DNA of 64,000 bases from NCBI GenBank assembly GCA_007922305.1, contig ML677472.1, positions 935,814 to 999,813 on the forward strand, given 5' to 3'. This document shows, in pieces, positions 1-12,016 of the stretch. A model generated the notes under the pieces. It ran no database searches, was not told where the DNA came from, and worked only from the letters and a program-made list of their open reading frames with translations. Each line of letters starts with the position of its first letter. The stretch's first letter is position 1. Origin of the DNA: Dermatemys mawii (Eukaryota; Chordata; Testudines; Dermatemydidae). Both the position numbers and the translations under genes were made by a program.

Positions 1-655
1 ACTCTGCATTTGTCCTTGTTGAACCTCATCAGATTTCTTTTGGCCCAATCCTCCAATTTGTCTAGGTCACTCTGGACCTTAACCCTATCCTCCAGCATAT
101 CTACCTCTCCTCCCATCTTAGTGTCATCTGAGAACTTGTTGATAGTGCAATTAATCCCATCATCCAGATCATTAATAAAGATGTTGAACAAAACCGGCTC
201 CAGGACCTACCTCTGGGGCAATCTGCTTGATACCAGCTGCCAACTAGACATTGAGCCATTGATCACTACCGGCTGAGCCCAACAATCTAGCCAGCTCTCT
301 ATGCACCTTATAGTTCATTCATCCAATCCATTCTTCTTTAACTTGCTGGCAAGAATATTGTGGGAGACTGTATCAACAGCTTTGCTAAAGTCAAGATGTA
401 TCACATCCATTGCTTTCCCCATATCCATAGAGCCAGTTATCTCATCATAAAAGGCAATCAGGTTGGTCAGGCATGACTTGCCCTTGGTGAATCCATGTTG
501 GCTGTTCCTGATCACTTTCCTCTCCTCCAAGTGTTTCAGAATGGGTTCCTTGAGGAGCTGCTCCATGATTTTGCCAGGGACTGAAGTGAGGCTGACTGGT
601 CTGTTGTTCCCCAGGTTCTCTTTCTTCCGTGTTAGTCTGGTGTTCAATCCCTGGC
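1..655 (-). mobile_element. CR1 LINE fragment (reverse transcriptase)
   Basis: Read on the minus strand, this encodes CR1 reverse transcriptase pieces: [55 protein letters not shown] and, in other frames, [12 protein letters not shown] and RFNKDKC. Several frameshifts and stops make it a dead copy. It continues beyond the left edge. Confidence 0.88.
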
Positions 656-1259
656 ATTACACAGGCACTGTTTTGGTCAATGATTTTCTTCTGGTGATAG
701 GAGAAGATCAAGGATCCATGACCTATCAGCAGCCTCTGATACCACTGACCACGAGGTATTGTTTACATGCCTGCTGACCTTGGCAAGGATAGACAGTGTC
801 CTTGTAAAAGTGAGTCAATCTTTTCCTTTCTGAGAGGTCCCAAAGGGTAGTGTTAGCTGATTGTTCATCTGCTTTGAGGGCATTCTCAAGCAGGATATCG
901 GAGGGCTGTATAATCACTGCTGCTTAACACATAGACACTGTCATTAGGGGCAATAGGGAGGCATTGTGAGCTGTGCAGACTTCCCTATGCAGCTAAATAC
1001 CTGCTCTGTGACTATTTCATCATACTTAGACAGTGCAATTAATCAGCTTTCTCAGTATCTTCCTGAAATAAGAGCTTGTGGAAACCTGGCCAGCTGAAGC
1101 TCATTTCAGATAAGACTGAGATAATATTGATAGATTGCAGTGGAAATCATCTGTGGAAATTCTATACCTAATATTTATCTGTCCCCCAGCTGATGAGTCT
1201 GTCTCCATGTGGCTCTGTCTGGAAGGACTGGCTCAAGGGGTGTGTATAGGTGGGGGGTT
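656..1259. other. No gene recognised
   Basis: I see no convincing coding or RNA feature in this AT-moderate stretch between a CR1 fragment and a hAT element. The short open frames are not conserved-looking. Confidence 0.4.
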
Positions 1260-1267
1260 CTCTAAGA

Positions 1268-1957
1268 CAGTGGTCTTCAAAGTGGGGTGCGCGAGACCAC
1301 TCCTGGGGGTGCACGCCCTCAGCAGCTGGAGGAGCCGAGCGGCTTCTCCGCAAGTGCCGCGGCAGCCCCGGCGGCAGGAGGAGCAAGGTGGCTCCTCCTG
1401 CCGCCGGGGGCCGTTGCAGCGCTTGCAGAGGAGCTGCTGGGGCAGTCCGTCTCCTCCTGTCTTACGGGAAACCTGGGAGGTTTCCCATAAGGCAGGAGGA
1501 GCTGGGCTGCCCTAGCAGCTTCTCTGCAAGAGCCGCACTCCACGGCTGCAGCCCCGGGAGCCAGGCCCCACACGCCGCAGCTGCAGCCCCGGGAGCCGGG
1601 CCCCACACGCCACAGCTGCAGCCCCGGGAGCCAGGTCCCGCAGCTGAGACCGGGCCCCGGGAGCCGGGCCCCGTGCGCCGCGGCTGATACCCAGCCCCGG
1701 GAGCCGGGCCCCATGGCTAAGGCCCGGCCCCAGGAGCCAAGCACTGCGGCAGAGATGGGCTCTAGGAGCTGGGCGCTGCAGCAGGAACCAGCCCCAGGGG
1801 GGCAGTTAAGGGACAAGGAGGAGAGATTTAGAGGGGGGAAGTGGAAGGCAGTGGATGGATGGATGGGGGCGGGGCTAGGCGGGGCTTCCCCCTGGGGATG
1901 CCTGCTCAAAAAAAAATTTCTAGAGGGTGCGTGGTCAAAAAAGTTTTGAGACCCCTG
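1268..1957. mobile_element. hAT-type non-autonomous DNA transposon with exact 8-bp target duplication
   Basis: The element begins cagtggtcttcaaagtgggg and ends ttttgagacccctg. It is flanked by an exact 8-bp direct repeat ctctaaga at 1260-1267 and 1958-1965, the hallmark of hAT transposition. The 690-bp interior is very GC-rich and without a transposase. A second member of the family starts at 56000. Confidence 0.9.
1548..1740. repeat. GC-rich imperfect tandem repeat inside the hAT element
   Basis: Units built around gccccgggagccgggcccc, spaced by cacgccgcagctg-type linkers, occur at least five times with small changes. They explain the long open frames seen on both strands here, which are therefore not genes. 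Confidence 0.8.
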
Positions 1958-2239
1958 CTCTAAGAAGTCCTGGGTGTGGTTGCCTCCTGTGACTCCACCT
2001 GCTGTTAATATATGGGGTTTGGCAGATTGGCAGCTCCTTCGTCTGGAATAAGTTTGCAAGAAAGTTAGAAAACCTGGGATAAAACACTGGCAGGTTTTTG
2101 TTTGACTTGCAAAATCAACAGCAACTAGCTGTGGAAATAGGAACACTTCTGCCTTCTCATTCCTCCACTCCTGCTGCTGCTCATCCGCACCAGGTGGGGG
2201 AATGCCATGTTCTTTGTCATAATAGATATTCAGCTCAGT

Positions 2240-2955
2240 CAAAAATGAACTGCTTTTGCTGTGGGCTGGGGAGGCAAGAGGGGAGAACTCATCTGCACAT
2301 CTACCAATATGATATATGCCATCATGTGCCAGCAATGCCCCTTTGCCTTGTACATTGGCCAAACCAAACAGTCTGTATACAAAAGAATAAATAGACACAA
2401 ATCAGACATCAAGAATTATAACCTTCAAAAACCAGTTGGAGAACATTTCACCTCCCTGGACACTCAGTTACAGACCTAAAAGTGGCAATTCTTCAACAAA
2501 ATCTTCAAAACCAGGCTCCAACGAGAAACTGCAGAACTGGAATTAATTTGCAAACTGGACACCATCAAATTAGGCCTGAATAAAGACTGGGAATGGATGG
2601 GTCATTACACAAACTAAAAATTATTTCCCCTTGCTAATTTTCTCCCTACAGTTACTCACACCTTCTTGTCAGCTGTTTGAAAGGGGCCATCCTGATTACC
2701 ACTATAAAAGTGATTTTTCCTTCTGCTGATAATAACCCACTTTAATTGATTTGTCTCATTAGAGCTGGTAAGGTAACCCCCAACTTTTCATGTTCTCGGG
2801 TGTGTGTATGTGTATATATATAGATGATAAAGATACTTCCTACTGTATTTTCCACTACATGCATCTGATGAAGTGGGTTTAGCCCACAAAAACTTATGCC
2901 CAAATGAATTTGTTAGTCTCTAAGGTGCTACAAGTACTCCTCGTTCTTCTTTTCT
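2240..2955 (+). mobile_element. Penelope-like element, 3' end with GIY-YIG endonuclease remnant
   Basis: From about 2290 one frame reads NMIYAIMCQQCPFALYIGQT then KQSVYKRINRHKSDI, the GIY-YIG nuclease motif with its YIGQT and R-x3-H core. After a break near 2478 it continues with RETAELELICKLDTIKLGL and NKDWEWM up to a stop near 2619. Such a C-terminal nuclease is the mark of Penelope-like retroelements. The 3' tail (gatgaagtgggtttagcccac, ttagtctctaaggtgctac) recurs in two other places in the window. Confidence 0.8.
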
Positions 2956-4028
2956 CTACACTAAGGTTCCAATGTAGGTATGAGGGGGGAGGGTTGACAG
3001 AAACATGAATTGGGAGCAGATGAAAGGGCACTAACTTGAGTTCTCTCTGGTAAACTGGTAATTATTGTGTTCTGGGCTAACTAACTTTGGAGGTGAACTT
3101 AGTAGCCCAGGATATAGTCATTACCCCATAAACAAGAAGCACTCAAGTTATCTAATTAATCAACTCCTCCTCTGTATTCTTCTGACTGTACTGGAAAGTG
3201 CTTGCTTTCTTTTATAATTGCTGACAGTGTGCTTGACCCTGTATGAGACATACCATGGAAACCCTTTGCCCTGAAGAATTTGCTTCTTTTGAGGCTCTGT
3301 CTGGTAGGTTGTAAGTGAACTATTATGTAGTATGCATGTGTGTGGAATTTCATTATTCCATATGCTGGACCTAGCACCACAACAGGAGAGGTATCATAAA
3401 CTAAAATTACAGGCAAAGTGAAGGTAAAATGCTCCAACTCATGGGCACACAACACTTGCCATGTTCCACTTTGGCCTCAGGAATACCAAAACTCAGAATA
3501 TACACTTTGAATTGAGTCAGTCATGTTTCACCAGACCAGCCACATGTGAAACTGAGTTTTCCATAATAGCTTACAAATGCTAGAAAAGTCACCGCTGACG
3601 AACTGTAGATACTGCTTATAGCTTCAAGATTGGGTTTCTGTGATTAATTCCTTCAGCACTGAACCTGTTTCTGACATAAGCTACGCTATTCTGAATCAAC
3701 CCTTAAATCTGTTTGAGATGATTCTAAGTTCTTGGTTTTCTATGCTATCAATGCATTGTCTTGCAGTCTATGTAGTATTACTTCCAGGCTTCCATTTTAC
3801 CACCATAACTAGAACACCAGCTGCTTTCATATTTCTGGTCCAAAGTAAAGGCCTAAATGGCTAATGCACTAGTTGTACCATAGAGTACTTGTTATTTTAA
3901 CTTGCACTGGTCACTGTGGTCGCTAAGTCCATTAGAGACCTTCCCCAATACCAAATGGAAAAAATATTCTCTTGCTCCTAGTCTAGATGATGAAAAAAGC
4001 AAGAGGGACCAAAGAGCCTCTTGGGTGC
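2956..4028. other. No gene recognised
   Basis: About 1 kb without a recognisable gene or repeat. Open frames (for example 3156-3455 minus) show no domain or splice context that I recognise. Confidence 0.4.
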
Positions 4029-4575
4029 TGATCCAGAAAGGTACTCAGAGTTAGGTCCTAAATCTAGGATTAGGTGCCTAAGTCCCACTTTAAAGGCTCC
4101 ACTGAGGTTCACAATACTCCTGCTGAACCAATAGGTGCCTAAACTCACTTGGCACTTAACTTTTCAGGTTAAAAGTTCCCCTGGCACCTAAGTTTTGCCT
4201 CTGGGCATGTGCAATGCTGCCTCACTTTAGCCATCTGAACGGCTATTTCCCCTCTGATCCTCAGAGCAATCCATGAACCAGAGGAAAACAGGTGAGCAAA
4301 TACCCATCTCATATGCAGGGTCTGTTCTGATAGACATGCTGAGATGCTGCTTACTGGTTCAGGTCCCATTCAAAATTCACCAGCAGGAGGCATTGCTCCC
4401 CACTTTATAGGTTTTCCTGCCTCCCCTCCCCCCACCCCAGAGGTTAGAGCACTCACCTGGGATGCAGGAGACCTGGATTCAATTCCCACCTCTGCCTGAA
4501 GGGGAGAGAGGATTTGAAACATGGGTCTCCTACCTTTGAGGCAAGTGCTTTAACCATTGAGCTATGGGATAGTCT
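4029..4575 (+). repeat. Interspersed repeat of uncertain class with a tRNA-like stretch
   Basis: The text is built of many taggtgcctaa-like motifs, then ggttagagcactcacctggg and ggattcaattccc, which resemble the A and B boxes of a tRNA promoter. A related stretch appears in the other orientation near 56434-57215. The class was not identified; a tRNA-derived SINE joined to another repeat is one reading. Confidence 0.45.
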
Positions 4576-5058
4576 GATGTGGGGTTTCCTTGCTCTCTTC
4601 TAGTAGAGCAGTCCCACCATGGCTAAATAATTAGCCACTCGACTACAGAGACAAATTCTTTCTCTGATTCAGTGACCATTTCACTGTGGATAAGGATCAT
4701 TAAGGCAAAAATAGCCATGTAAATGTTACTTAGACATTGTGGCTCAGGCTGGAGCTCAAGCTCTGAAGCCATCAAGGCATGTAGTGGGATATATATGCAA
4801 GGCTCTTTCTCCTTTCTGAGGTGTATTGGGTTTTTTGGGTGAGGGGTTGATCTTTGCCTGCAAAGTAGGCTAAAGTGGATCTCTGTGTAGCAGGAGTAGA
4901 TAGGTGTGTGAGAGAGAGATCATGTGGGAGTGGTGAGGGACATTGTAGCTCAAGGTAAAGATCATCTGAGAGAGCTCATACCTGTCATGACAACTAGTTG
5001 GGCTTGGGCTATGACCTATTAGATAAATTATCAATGGTCATATAGACCTCTCCTAGGC
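4576..5058. other. No gene recognised
   Basis: About 480 bp between repeats without a recognisable coding or RNA feature. Confidence 0.35.
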
Positions 5059-5518
5059 CAGGGGTGGGCAAACTATGGCCCGCAGGCTGGATCCAGACCA
5101 TCAGGCTTTTGGATCTGGCCTGTGGGATTGCCACCCACATGGCACCGTGGACACCGTGCCACTGCCAGAACTGACCGGTACCACATCCCTGTGGTCCCTG
5201 GAGGGGGAGGAGGGGACAGAGGGTTCCGTGTGCTGCCCTCTTCTCCAGGCACCGCCCTCCCCAGATCTCATTTGCTGGGAACGAGGAACCAGGGCCAACA
5301 GGAGCTTTGGAGGAGGGACCTACAGGGGAGGGCAGTGCATGGAGCTCTCTGCTCCCCCTCCCCAGGGGCCACAGGGATGTGGTGCCAGCCACTTCTAGGA
5401 GCAGCACAGCGTGGGGCCAGGGAAGGCAGGGAGCCTATCTTGGCCCCATTGCACGCCATTGCCACTCCAGAGCCATTCCAGGTAAGTGGCACCAGGCCGG
5501 AGGCTGCATCATAGATAG
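5059..5518. mobile_element. hAT-type element, 5' part, truncated
   Basis: It starts caggggtgggcaaactatgg, the typical end of a hAT family also seen at 48329. No matching right end is present; the sequence passes directly into a CR1 element. The several overlapping open frames on both strands are by-products of its GC-rich interior. Confidence 0.7.
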
Positions 5519-6563
5519 AAAGCTGGCTGGATCGTCGAGCTCAGCGGGTAGTAATCAATGGCTCCGTGTCTAGTTGGCAGCCGGTATCAAGCGGGGTGCC
5601 CCAAGGGTCAGTCCTGGGGCTGGTTTTGTTCAATATCTTTATCAATGATCTGGAGAATGGCGTGGACTGCACCCTCAGCAACTTTGCAAATGACACTAAA
5701 CTGGGAGGAGTGGTAGATACGCTGGAGCGTAGGGATAGGATACAGAGGGGCCTAGACAAATTAGAGGATTCGGCCAAACAAAATTTGATGAGGTTCAACA
5801 AGGACAAGTGCAGAGTCCAGAACTTAAGACGGAAGAATCCCATGCACTGCTACAGACTAGGGACCGAATCGCTTGGCAGCAGTTCTGCAGAAAAGGACCT
5901 AGGGGTTGCAGTGAATGAGAAGCTGGATATTAGTCAACAGTGTGCCCTTATTGCCAAGAAGGCTAACAGCATTTTGAGCTGTATAAGTAGGAGCATTGCT
6001 AGCAGATCAAGGGATGTGATCGTTCCCCTCTATTTGACATTGGTGAGGCCTCATTTGGAGTACTGTGTCCAGTTTTGGGGCCCACGCTACAAGAAGGATG
6101 TGGAAAAATTGGAAGGAGTCCAGAGGAGGGCAACAAAAATGATCAGGGGGCTGGAGCTTATGACTTATGAGGAGAGGCTCAGAGAACTGGGATTGTTAAG
6201 TCTACAGAAGAGAAGTCTGAGGGGAGATTTGATAGCTGCTTTCAACTAGCTAAAAGGGGGTTCCAAAGAGGATGGATCTAGACTGTTCTCAGTGGTACCA
6301 GATGACAGAACAAGGAGTAATGGCCTCAAGTTGCAGTGGGGAAGGTTTAGGTTGGATATTAGGAAAAACTTTTTCACTAGGAGGGTGGTGAAGCACTGGA
6401 ATGGCTTACCTAGGGAGGTGGTAGAATCTCCTTTCTTAGAGGTTTTTAAGGTCAGGCTTGATAAAGCCCTGGCTAGGATAATATAGTTGGGGATTGGTCC
6501 TGCTTTGAGCAGGGGGTTGGACTAGATGACCACCTGAGGTCCCTTCCAACCCTGATATTCTAT
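5519..6563 (+). mobile_element. CR1 LINE, 5'-truncated, reverse transcriptase C-terminal part
   Basis: One frame is open for 227 codons (5566-6246): [70 protein letters not shown] and [17 protein letters not shown]. After a stop it resumes with [20 protein letters not shown]. It ends with the CR1 3' tail gatattctat. The catalytic FADD box reads FAND, so the copy is dead. It joins the truncated hAT at its 5' side. Confidence 0.92.
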
Positions 6564-6719
6564 AATCATAGGCATGAACTCCGTTGGATTGATCACTGCC
6601 AGCAGGTAATATAGACAAGCCCTAAATCCGTGAAAATAAAGGAGTGATCTCTTTAAAAGTCTTGCTTTCTGGCTCTATGATCAGAATTTTCGGTGTGCCA
6701 GTGAAGAGCAGCATTATGC

Positions 6720-6990
6720 AGTTCTTAGATACTAAGGCCAGAAGGTACCTCTGTGATCATCTAGTTTGCCTCCCTGTATAACATAGGCCATAGGACTTCC
6801 CTGAATTAATTTCTCTCTGCACTAGGCTAGAGCCATATAGTTTTAGAAAAACATCCAATCTCGATGTTAAAATTGCCAGTGATCAGAGTTGAATCGTTAA
6901 ATGCTGTGTCTAATGCTCTACCAATGATTCGCAATGGCCAGAGTTCAGATCAAGACCAGTCTTCTCCAAAGGCTGCCTTTACTGATTTGC
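6720..6990 (-). mobile_element. Old CR1/L3-like LINE fragment
   Basis: The stretch aggccagaaggtacctctgtgatcatctag to aaaattgccagtgatcag matches the 3' end of an old CR1-type family that also occurs at 13990, 16135 and 8632 in this window, always in this orientation. It is too decayed to carry an ORF. Confidence 0.6.
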
Positions 6991-8456
6991 TGCTCAACTC
7001 ACTACTAATAATCCCCTGAACAAATTTACTTTCTGGCCATTCTCCTGACATAAAATTACACTTGCCCAAGGAAGCCCAAGCCTCTTGTATTTTCTCTAAA
7101 TTAGACAGCTTTGCTGCTTCCATCTGTCTATGGGCACTAATGGTACTTTTGCTAGGATAGCTATCTTAAGAGATATTCATTCACTTAGCACTGATGGTAA
7201 CATTAAACCTGGTTTTTATCCTGGATTTCTCCTTTAGCTGGCTAAATGCCTTTGGGCACAACAATGACAAGAACTTGGCTCTCTTTCTGCATTATTCTTA
7301 AGTTATTTAGACTTGCTTAATTAGAAGTCTAAAATTAGGTGCCTAAATAAGAGGGCTGATTTTTCAAAAGTATGGAGTACACCATCACTCCTTTTCATCC
7401 CTGGTAGAGTGGGTAAGGTGTTTAGCCCTCTTCGAAAACCAGATCCCTAATGTTAGGATCCTCTGTTGAAAATCTTGACTCTGCTTCTAAAAACGCTTAG
7501 CCCTGGTCTACACTGGGGTGGGGTGGGAGGGGTTGGGGGGCGGGGAGAAGGAGAATGTCGACCTAATATACACAACTTCAGCTCCAAGAATAGCGTAGCT
7601 GAAGTCAGCATATCTTAGGTCGACTTACCTCCCATCTCCATTTTCCCCTCTCTTCCTAAAGCAACATCAATTCTTTTCCTCATTCCCAACCTGTGGTGAT
7701 TGGAGCAATGGTAAAGAGTGTGGAGATGAAATTGAAAGATAACGACTGTATTAGAGAAGATTAATTCAATACCATCAGCAGGCAAGCTGGAAGTGCAGGA
7801 AGTTTAGAGTGATTGAGCCAAATTTCACCCACACAACTCTGCAAGGATATTGAATTAATAAGCAGTGCATCAGAGGCATAAACTCTGATTGGCTGCTGAT
7901 GTTCCAAGGGCATGTCACTGCTGCCTAGCAACTGGCGAGCTGATTAACCCTTTAATCAGTATTGCATACTTCACAGTTCACTGAATTTAAAATTTGAACT
8001 GATTAGTGGGAAAAATTGCAGGTGTTAACAGGTGATGGCTTCATTCTGCTTTGCTTTCCATCAAGTCTAACTTGTGTAAGGTCTATTGCCAGTTTCATTG
8101 TTATTTATTTGCAGGTGGGGAGGACTTGGTGGTTTTGTCCAGAATTTAGGGTAAAGTTTTCAAAAGGGCCTAAGTCACCTTTGAAACTGTTCCCTTTTGT
8201 GTACACCCATCATTTGGGTTACAATGGAAAGCTTTGGAATTTCCCAAGCACATTTGTTGCTGAAGCCCCCCCAGCATCTTCTACAGGACTGCCATCCAGT
8301 CCATTGGAATCTATACACAGATATTATTTATTTTAGCTGAGTGCTGTTTGTATCTAGGCCATGGCCTTCCTTCACCTATCCTTGTAACTAACTTCCTATA
8401 CTTTAGAACATATCTTTTCAAACCTTTCCAGCCTCTGCTGCCCTTCCCTTCCCTCA
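6991..8456. other. Intergenic; possible DNA-transposon fragment at 7499-7640
   Basis: The only repeat-like part is 7499-7640, beginning agccctggtctacactgggg and containing gtcgacct...aggtcgac motifs around cttcagctc/gctgaagtc, an inverted arrangement typical of small terminal-inverted-repeat elements. The other end is not clear. I see no gene in the remainder. Confidence 0.4.
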
Positions 8457-8545
8457 AACATGTATACAAAATCACTAATCATGTATACAAAATCTACACT
8501 AAACATGTATACAAAATGTATACATGTATACAAAATCACTAATCA
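8457..8545 (+). repeat. Short tandem repeat, unit near catgtatacaaaat
   Basis: Five to six imperfect copies of catgtatacaaaat, some with an added cactaat spacer, follow one another. It is AT-rich and non-coding. Confidence 0.8.
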
Positions 8546-8670
8546 CTAAGATGGTACTCAGCTGAAATGCTGTACTTAAATATCTTGCCTGTGGCAAACA
8601 GTGCAGCACAGCTGCTGAGCCTCATATTCAGAGATTCCAAGGCTAGTTGAGACCATTGTGATCATCTACT

Positions 8671-11600
8671 ACTCTGACTCGTGGATGAGACGATGGTGTA
8701 GAGAGGAGGAGTTTAGATTTATTAGGAACTGGGGAAACTTTTGGGATAGGGGGAGCCTATACAGGAAGGATGGGCTCCACCTAAACCAAAGTGGAACCAA
8801 ACTGCTGGTACTTAATATTAAAAAGGTTGCAGATCAGTTATTAAACTAAGAGATGGAGGAAAGCCGATTGCTGCAGAGAAGCACGTAGATTAGATAGAGA
8901 CTTCTCTTACAGGAGGGTCTACTGATAGAGATTCTCTAGGTTTTAGTCAGAAAGAGAGGATGGTAAAGAATAAAGGAGAGGCCAGATCAGATGACAAACT
9001 TTCACATAAAGAATGTGACACATCAGGAAAGGGCAGACAAATAAAGTGACCAGTTTTTAAAGTGCTTGTACACTAATGCTAGAAGTCTAAATAATAAGGT
9101 GGGTGAACTAGAGTGACTCGTGTTAAAGGAGAATATTGACAATAGGCATCACAGAAACATGGTGGAGTGAGGACAGTCAATGGGACACAATCATTCCGGG
9201 GTATAAAATATATCGGAAGGACAGAACAGGTTGTGGGGGTGGTGGAGTGGCACTATATGTGAAAGAAAATGTAGACTCAAATGAATTAAAAATCTTAAAT
9301 GAATCCACATGCTCTATAGACTCTCTATGGATAGTAATTCCATGCTCTACTAAGAATATAACAATAGGGATCTATTATCGACCACCTGATCAGGACAGTG
9401 ATAGTGACGATGAAATGCTAAGGGAGATTAGAGAGGCTGTCAAAATAAATAACTCAATAATAGTGGGGGATTTCAATTATCCCCATATTAACTGAGTACA
9501 TGTCCTCCCGGACAAAATGCAGAGACCAAATTCCTCTATACTTTAAATGACTGCTTCTTGGAGCAGCTGGTACAGGAACCCACAAGGGGAGAGGCAACTC
9601 TTGATTTAGTCCTGAGTGGAGCGCAAGAGCTGGTCCAAGAGGTAACTATTACAGGACCGCTTGGGAATAGAGATCATAATAGAATAACATTTAACATTCC
9701 CATGCTGGGAACAAAACCACAGCAGCCCAACACTGTGGCATTTAATTTCAGGAAGGGGAACTGTGCAAAAATGAGGGGGTTAGTTAAATGGAAATTAATA
9801 GGTAAAGTGACTAAAGTGACTGCATGGAGACTTTTCAAAGACACCATAATAAAGGCCCAACTTAAATGTATACCCCAAATTAAAAAACAAAGTCAAAGAA
9901 CCAAAAAAGAGCCACCGTGGCTTAAAAACCATGTAAAAGAAGCAGTGAGAGACAAAAAGGCATCTTTTAAAAAGTGGAAGTCAAATCCTACTGAGGTAAC
10001 TAGAGAGGGGCATAAACACTGCCAAATTAAGTGTAAAAATGTAATAAGAAAAGCCAAAATTGAATTTGAAGAACAGCTAGCCAGAAACTCAAAAGGTAAT
10101 AAAAAAATGTTTTTTAAATACGTCAGAAGCAGGAAGCCTGCTAAACAACCAGTGGGGCCCCTGGATGATAGAGATACAAAAGGAGCACTTAAAGATGATA
10201 AAGTCATTGCGGAGAAACTAAATGAATTCTTTGCTTCGGTCTTCACAGCTGAGGACGTTAGGGAGATTCCCAACCCTGAGCTGTCTTTTGTGGGTGACAA
10301 ATCTGAGGAATTGTCACAGATTGAAGTGTCACTAGAGGAGGTTTTGGAACTAATTGATAAACTTAACTGTAACAAGTCACCGGGACCAGATGGCATTCAC
10401 CCAAGAGTTCTGAAAGAACTCAAATGTGAAATTGCGGAACTATTAACTAGAGTTTGTAACCTGTCCTTTAAATTGGCTTCTGTACCCAATGACTGGAAGA
10501 TAGCTAATGTAATGCCAATATTTAAAAAGGGCTCTAGAGGTTATCCCAGCAACTACAGACCGGTAAGTCTAACGTCCATACCGGGCAAATTAGTTGAAAC
10601 AATAGTAAAGAATAAAATTGTCAGGCACATAGAAGAACATAAATTGTTGGAAAAGGGAAATCATGTCTTACTAATCTGTTAGAGTTCTTTGAAGGGGTCA
10701 ACAAGCATGTGGACAAGGGGGATCCAGTGGATGTAGTGTACTTAGATTTCCAGACAGCCTTTGACAAGATCCCCCACCAAAGGCTCTTACATAAATTAAG
10801 TTGCCATGGGATAAGAGGGAAGATTCTTTCATGGATTGAGAACTGGTTAAAAGACAGGGAACAAAGGGTAGGAATAAATGGTAAATTTTCAGAATGGAGA
10901 GGAGTAACTAGTGGTGTTCGCCAAGGGTCAGTCCTAGGACCAATCCTATTCAACTTATTCATCAATGATTTGGAGGAAGGGGTAAACAGTGAGGTGGCAA
11001 AGTTTGCAGATGATACTAAACTGCTCAAAGTAGTTAAGACCCAAGCAGACTGTGAAGAACTTCAAAAAGATCTCACGAAACTAAATGATTGGGCAATAAA
11101 ATGGCAAATGAAATTTAATGTGGATAAATGTAAAGTAATGCACTTTGGAAAAAATAACCCCAGCTACATGTACAATATGATGGGGGCTAATTTAGCTACA
11201 ACTAACCAGGAGAAAGATCTTGGAGTCATCGTGGATAGTTCTCTGAAGATGTCCATGCAGTGTGCAGCGGCAGTCAAAAAAGCAAACAGGATATTAGGAA
11301 TCATTCAAAAAGGGATAGAGAATAAGATGGAGAGTATCTTATTGCCCTTATACAAATCCATGGTGTGCCCACATCTTGAATACTGTGTACAAATATGATC
11401 TCCTCATCTCAAAAAGGATATACTGGCATTAGAAAAGGTTCAGAGAAGGGCAACTAAAATGATAAGGGGTTTGGAACGGGTCCCATATGAGGAGAGATTA
11501 AAGAGGCTAGGACTTTTTAGCTTGGAAAAGAGGAGACTAAGGGGGATATGATAGAGGTATATAAAATTATGAGTGGTGTGGAAAAAGTGAATAAGGAAAG

Positions 11601-12016
11601 GTTATTTACTTGTTCCCATAATAGAAGAACTAGGGGCCACCCAATGAAATTAGTGGGCAGCAGGTTTAAAACAAATAAAAGGAAGTTCTTCTTCATACAG
11701 TGTACAGTCAACCTGTGGAACTCCTTGCCTGAGGAGGCTGTGAAGGCTAGGACTATAACAGGCTTTAAAAGAGAACTGGATAAATTCATGGAGGTTAAGT
11801 CCATTAATGGCTATTAGCCAGGCTGGATAAGGAATGGTGTCCCTAGCCTCTGTTTGTCAGAGTGGGGTGATGGATGGCAGGAGAGAGATCACTTGATCTT
11901 TACCTGTTAGGTTCACTCACTCTGGGGCAGCTGGCATTGGCCACTGTCGACAGATAGGATACTGAGCTAGATGAACCTTTGGTCTGACCCAGTACGGCCT
12001 TTCTTATGTTCTTATG
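8671..12016 (+). mobile_element. CR1 LINE, nearly full length, second family (3' end ttcttatgttcttatg)
   Basis: In order: the end of ORF1 with an esterase-like segment (FWDRGSLYRKDGLHLNQSGT, 8700-8846); the endonuclease ([32 protein letters not shown] at 9136-9495, then GNRDHN); reverse transcriptase open for 374 codons at 9558-10682 (NYRPVSLTSIPGKLVE); RT continued at 10709-11398 with LDFQTAFDKIPHQRL, GSVLGPILFNLFINDL and the catalytic FADDTKL; and a C-terminal part at 11548-11814. Few frameshifts or stops separate these pieces and the FADD box is intact, so this is the youngest LINE copy here. It inserted into an older CR1 fragment around 8632-8670. Confidence 0.92.

Noticed and set aside
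1319..2398. 359-codon open frame on the minus strand
   Set aside because: It runs through the CpG-rich hAT element and its tandem repeats, with Gly/Ala/Pro-rich low-complexity sequence. It has no domain and is explained by composition.
4440..4560. Possible tRNA gene from box-like sequences
   Set aside because: A-box and B-box resemblance exists, but the stretch does not fold into an obvious cloverleaf and is embedded in a dispersed repeat, so a tRNA-derived repeat is the better reading.
9893..10396. 167-codon minus-strand frame opposite the CR1 RT
   Set aside because: It is the antisense shadow of a real, much better supported CR1 reverse transcriptase on the plus strand.
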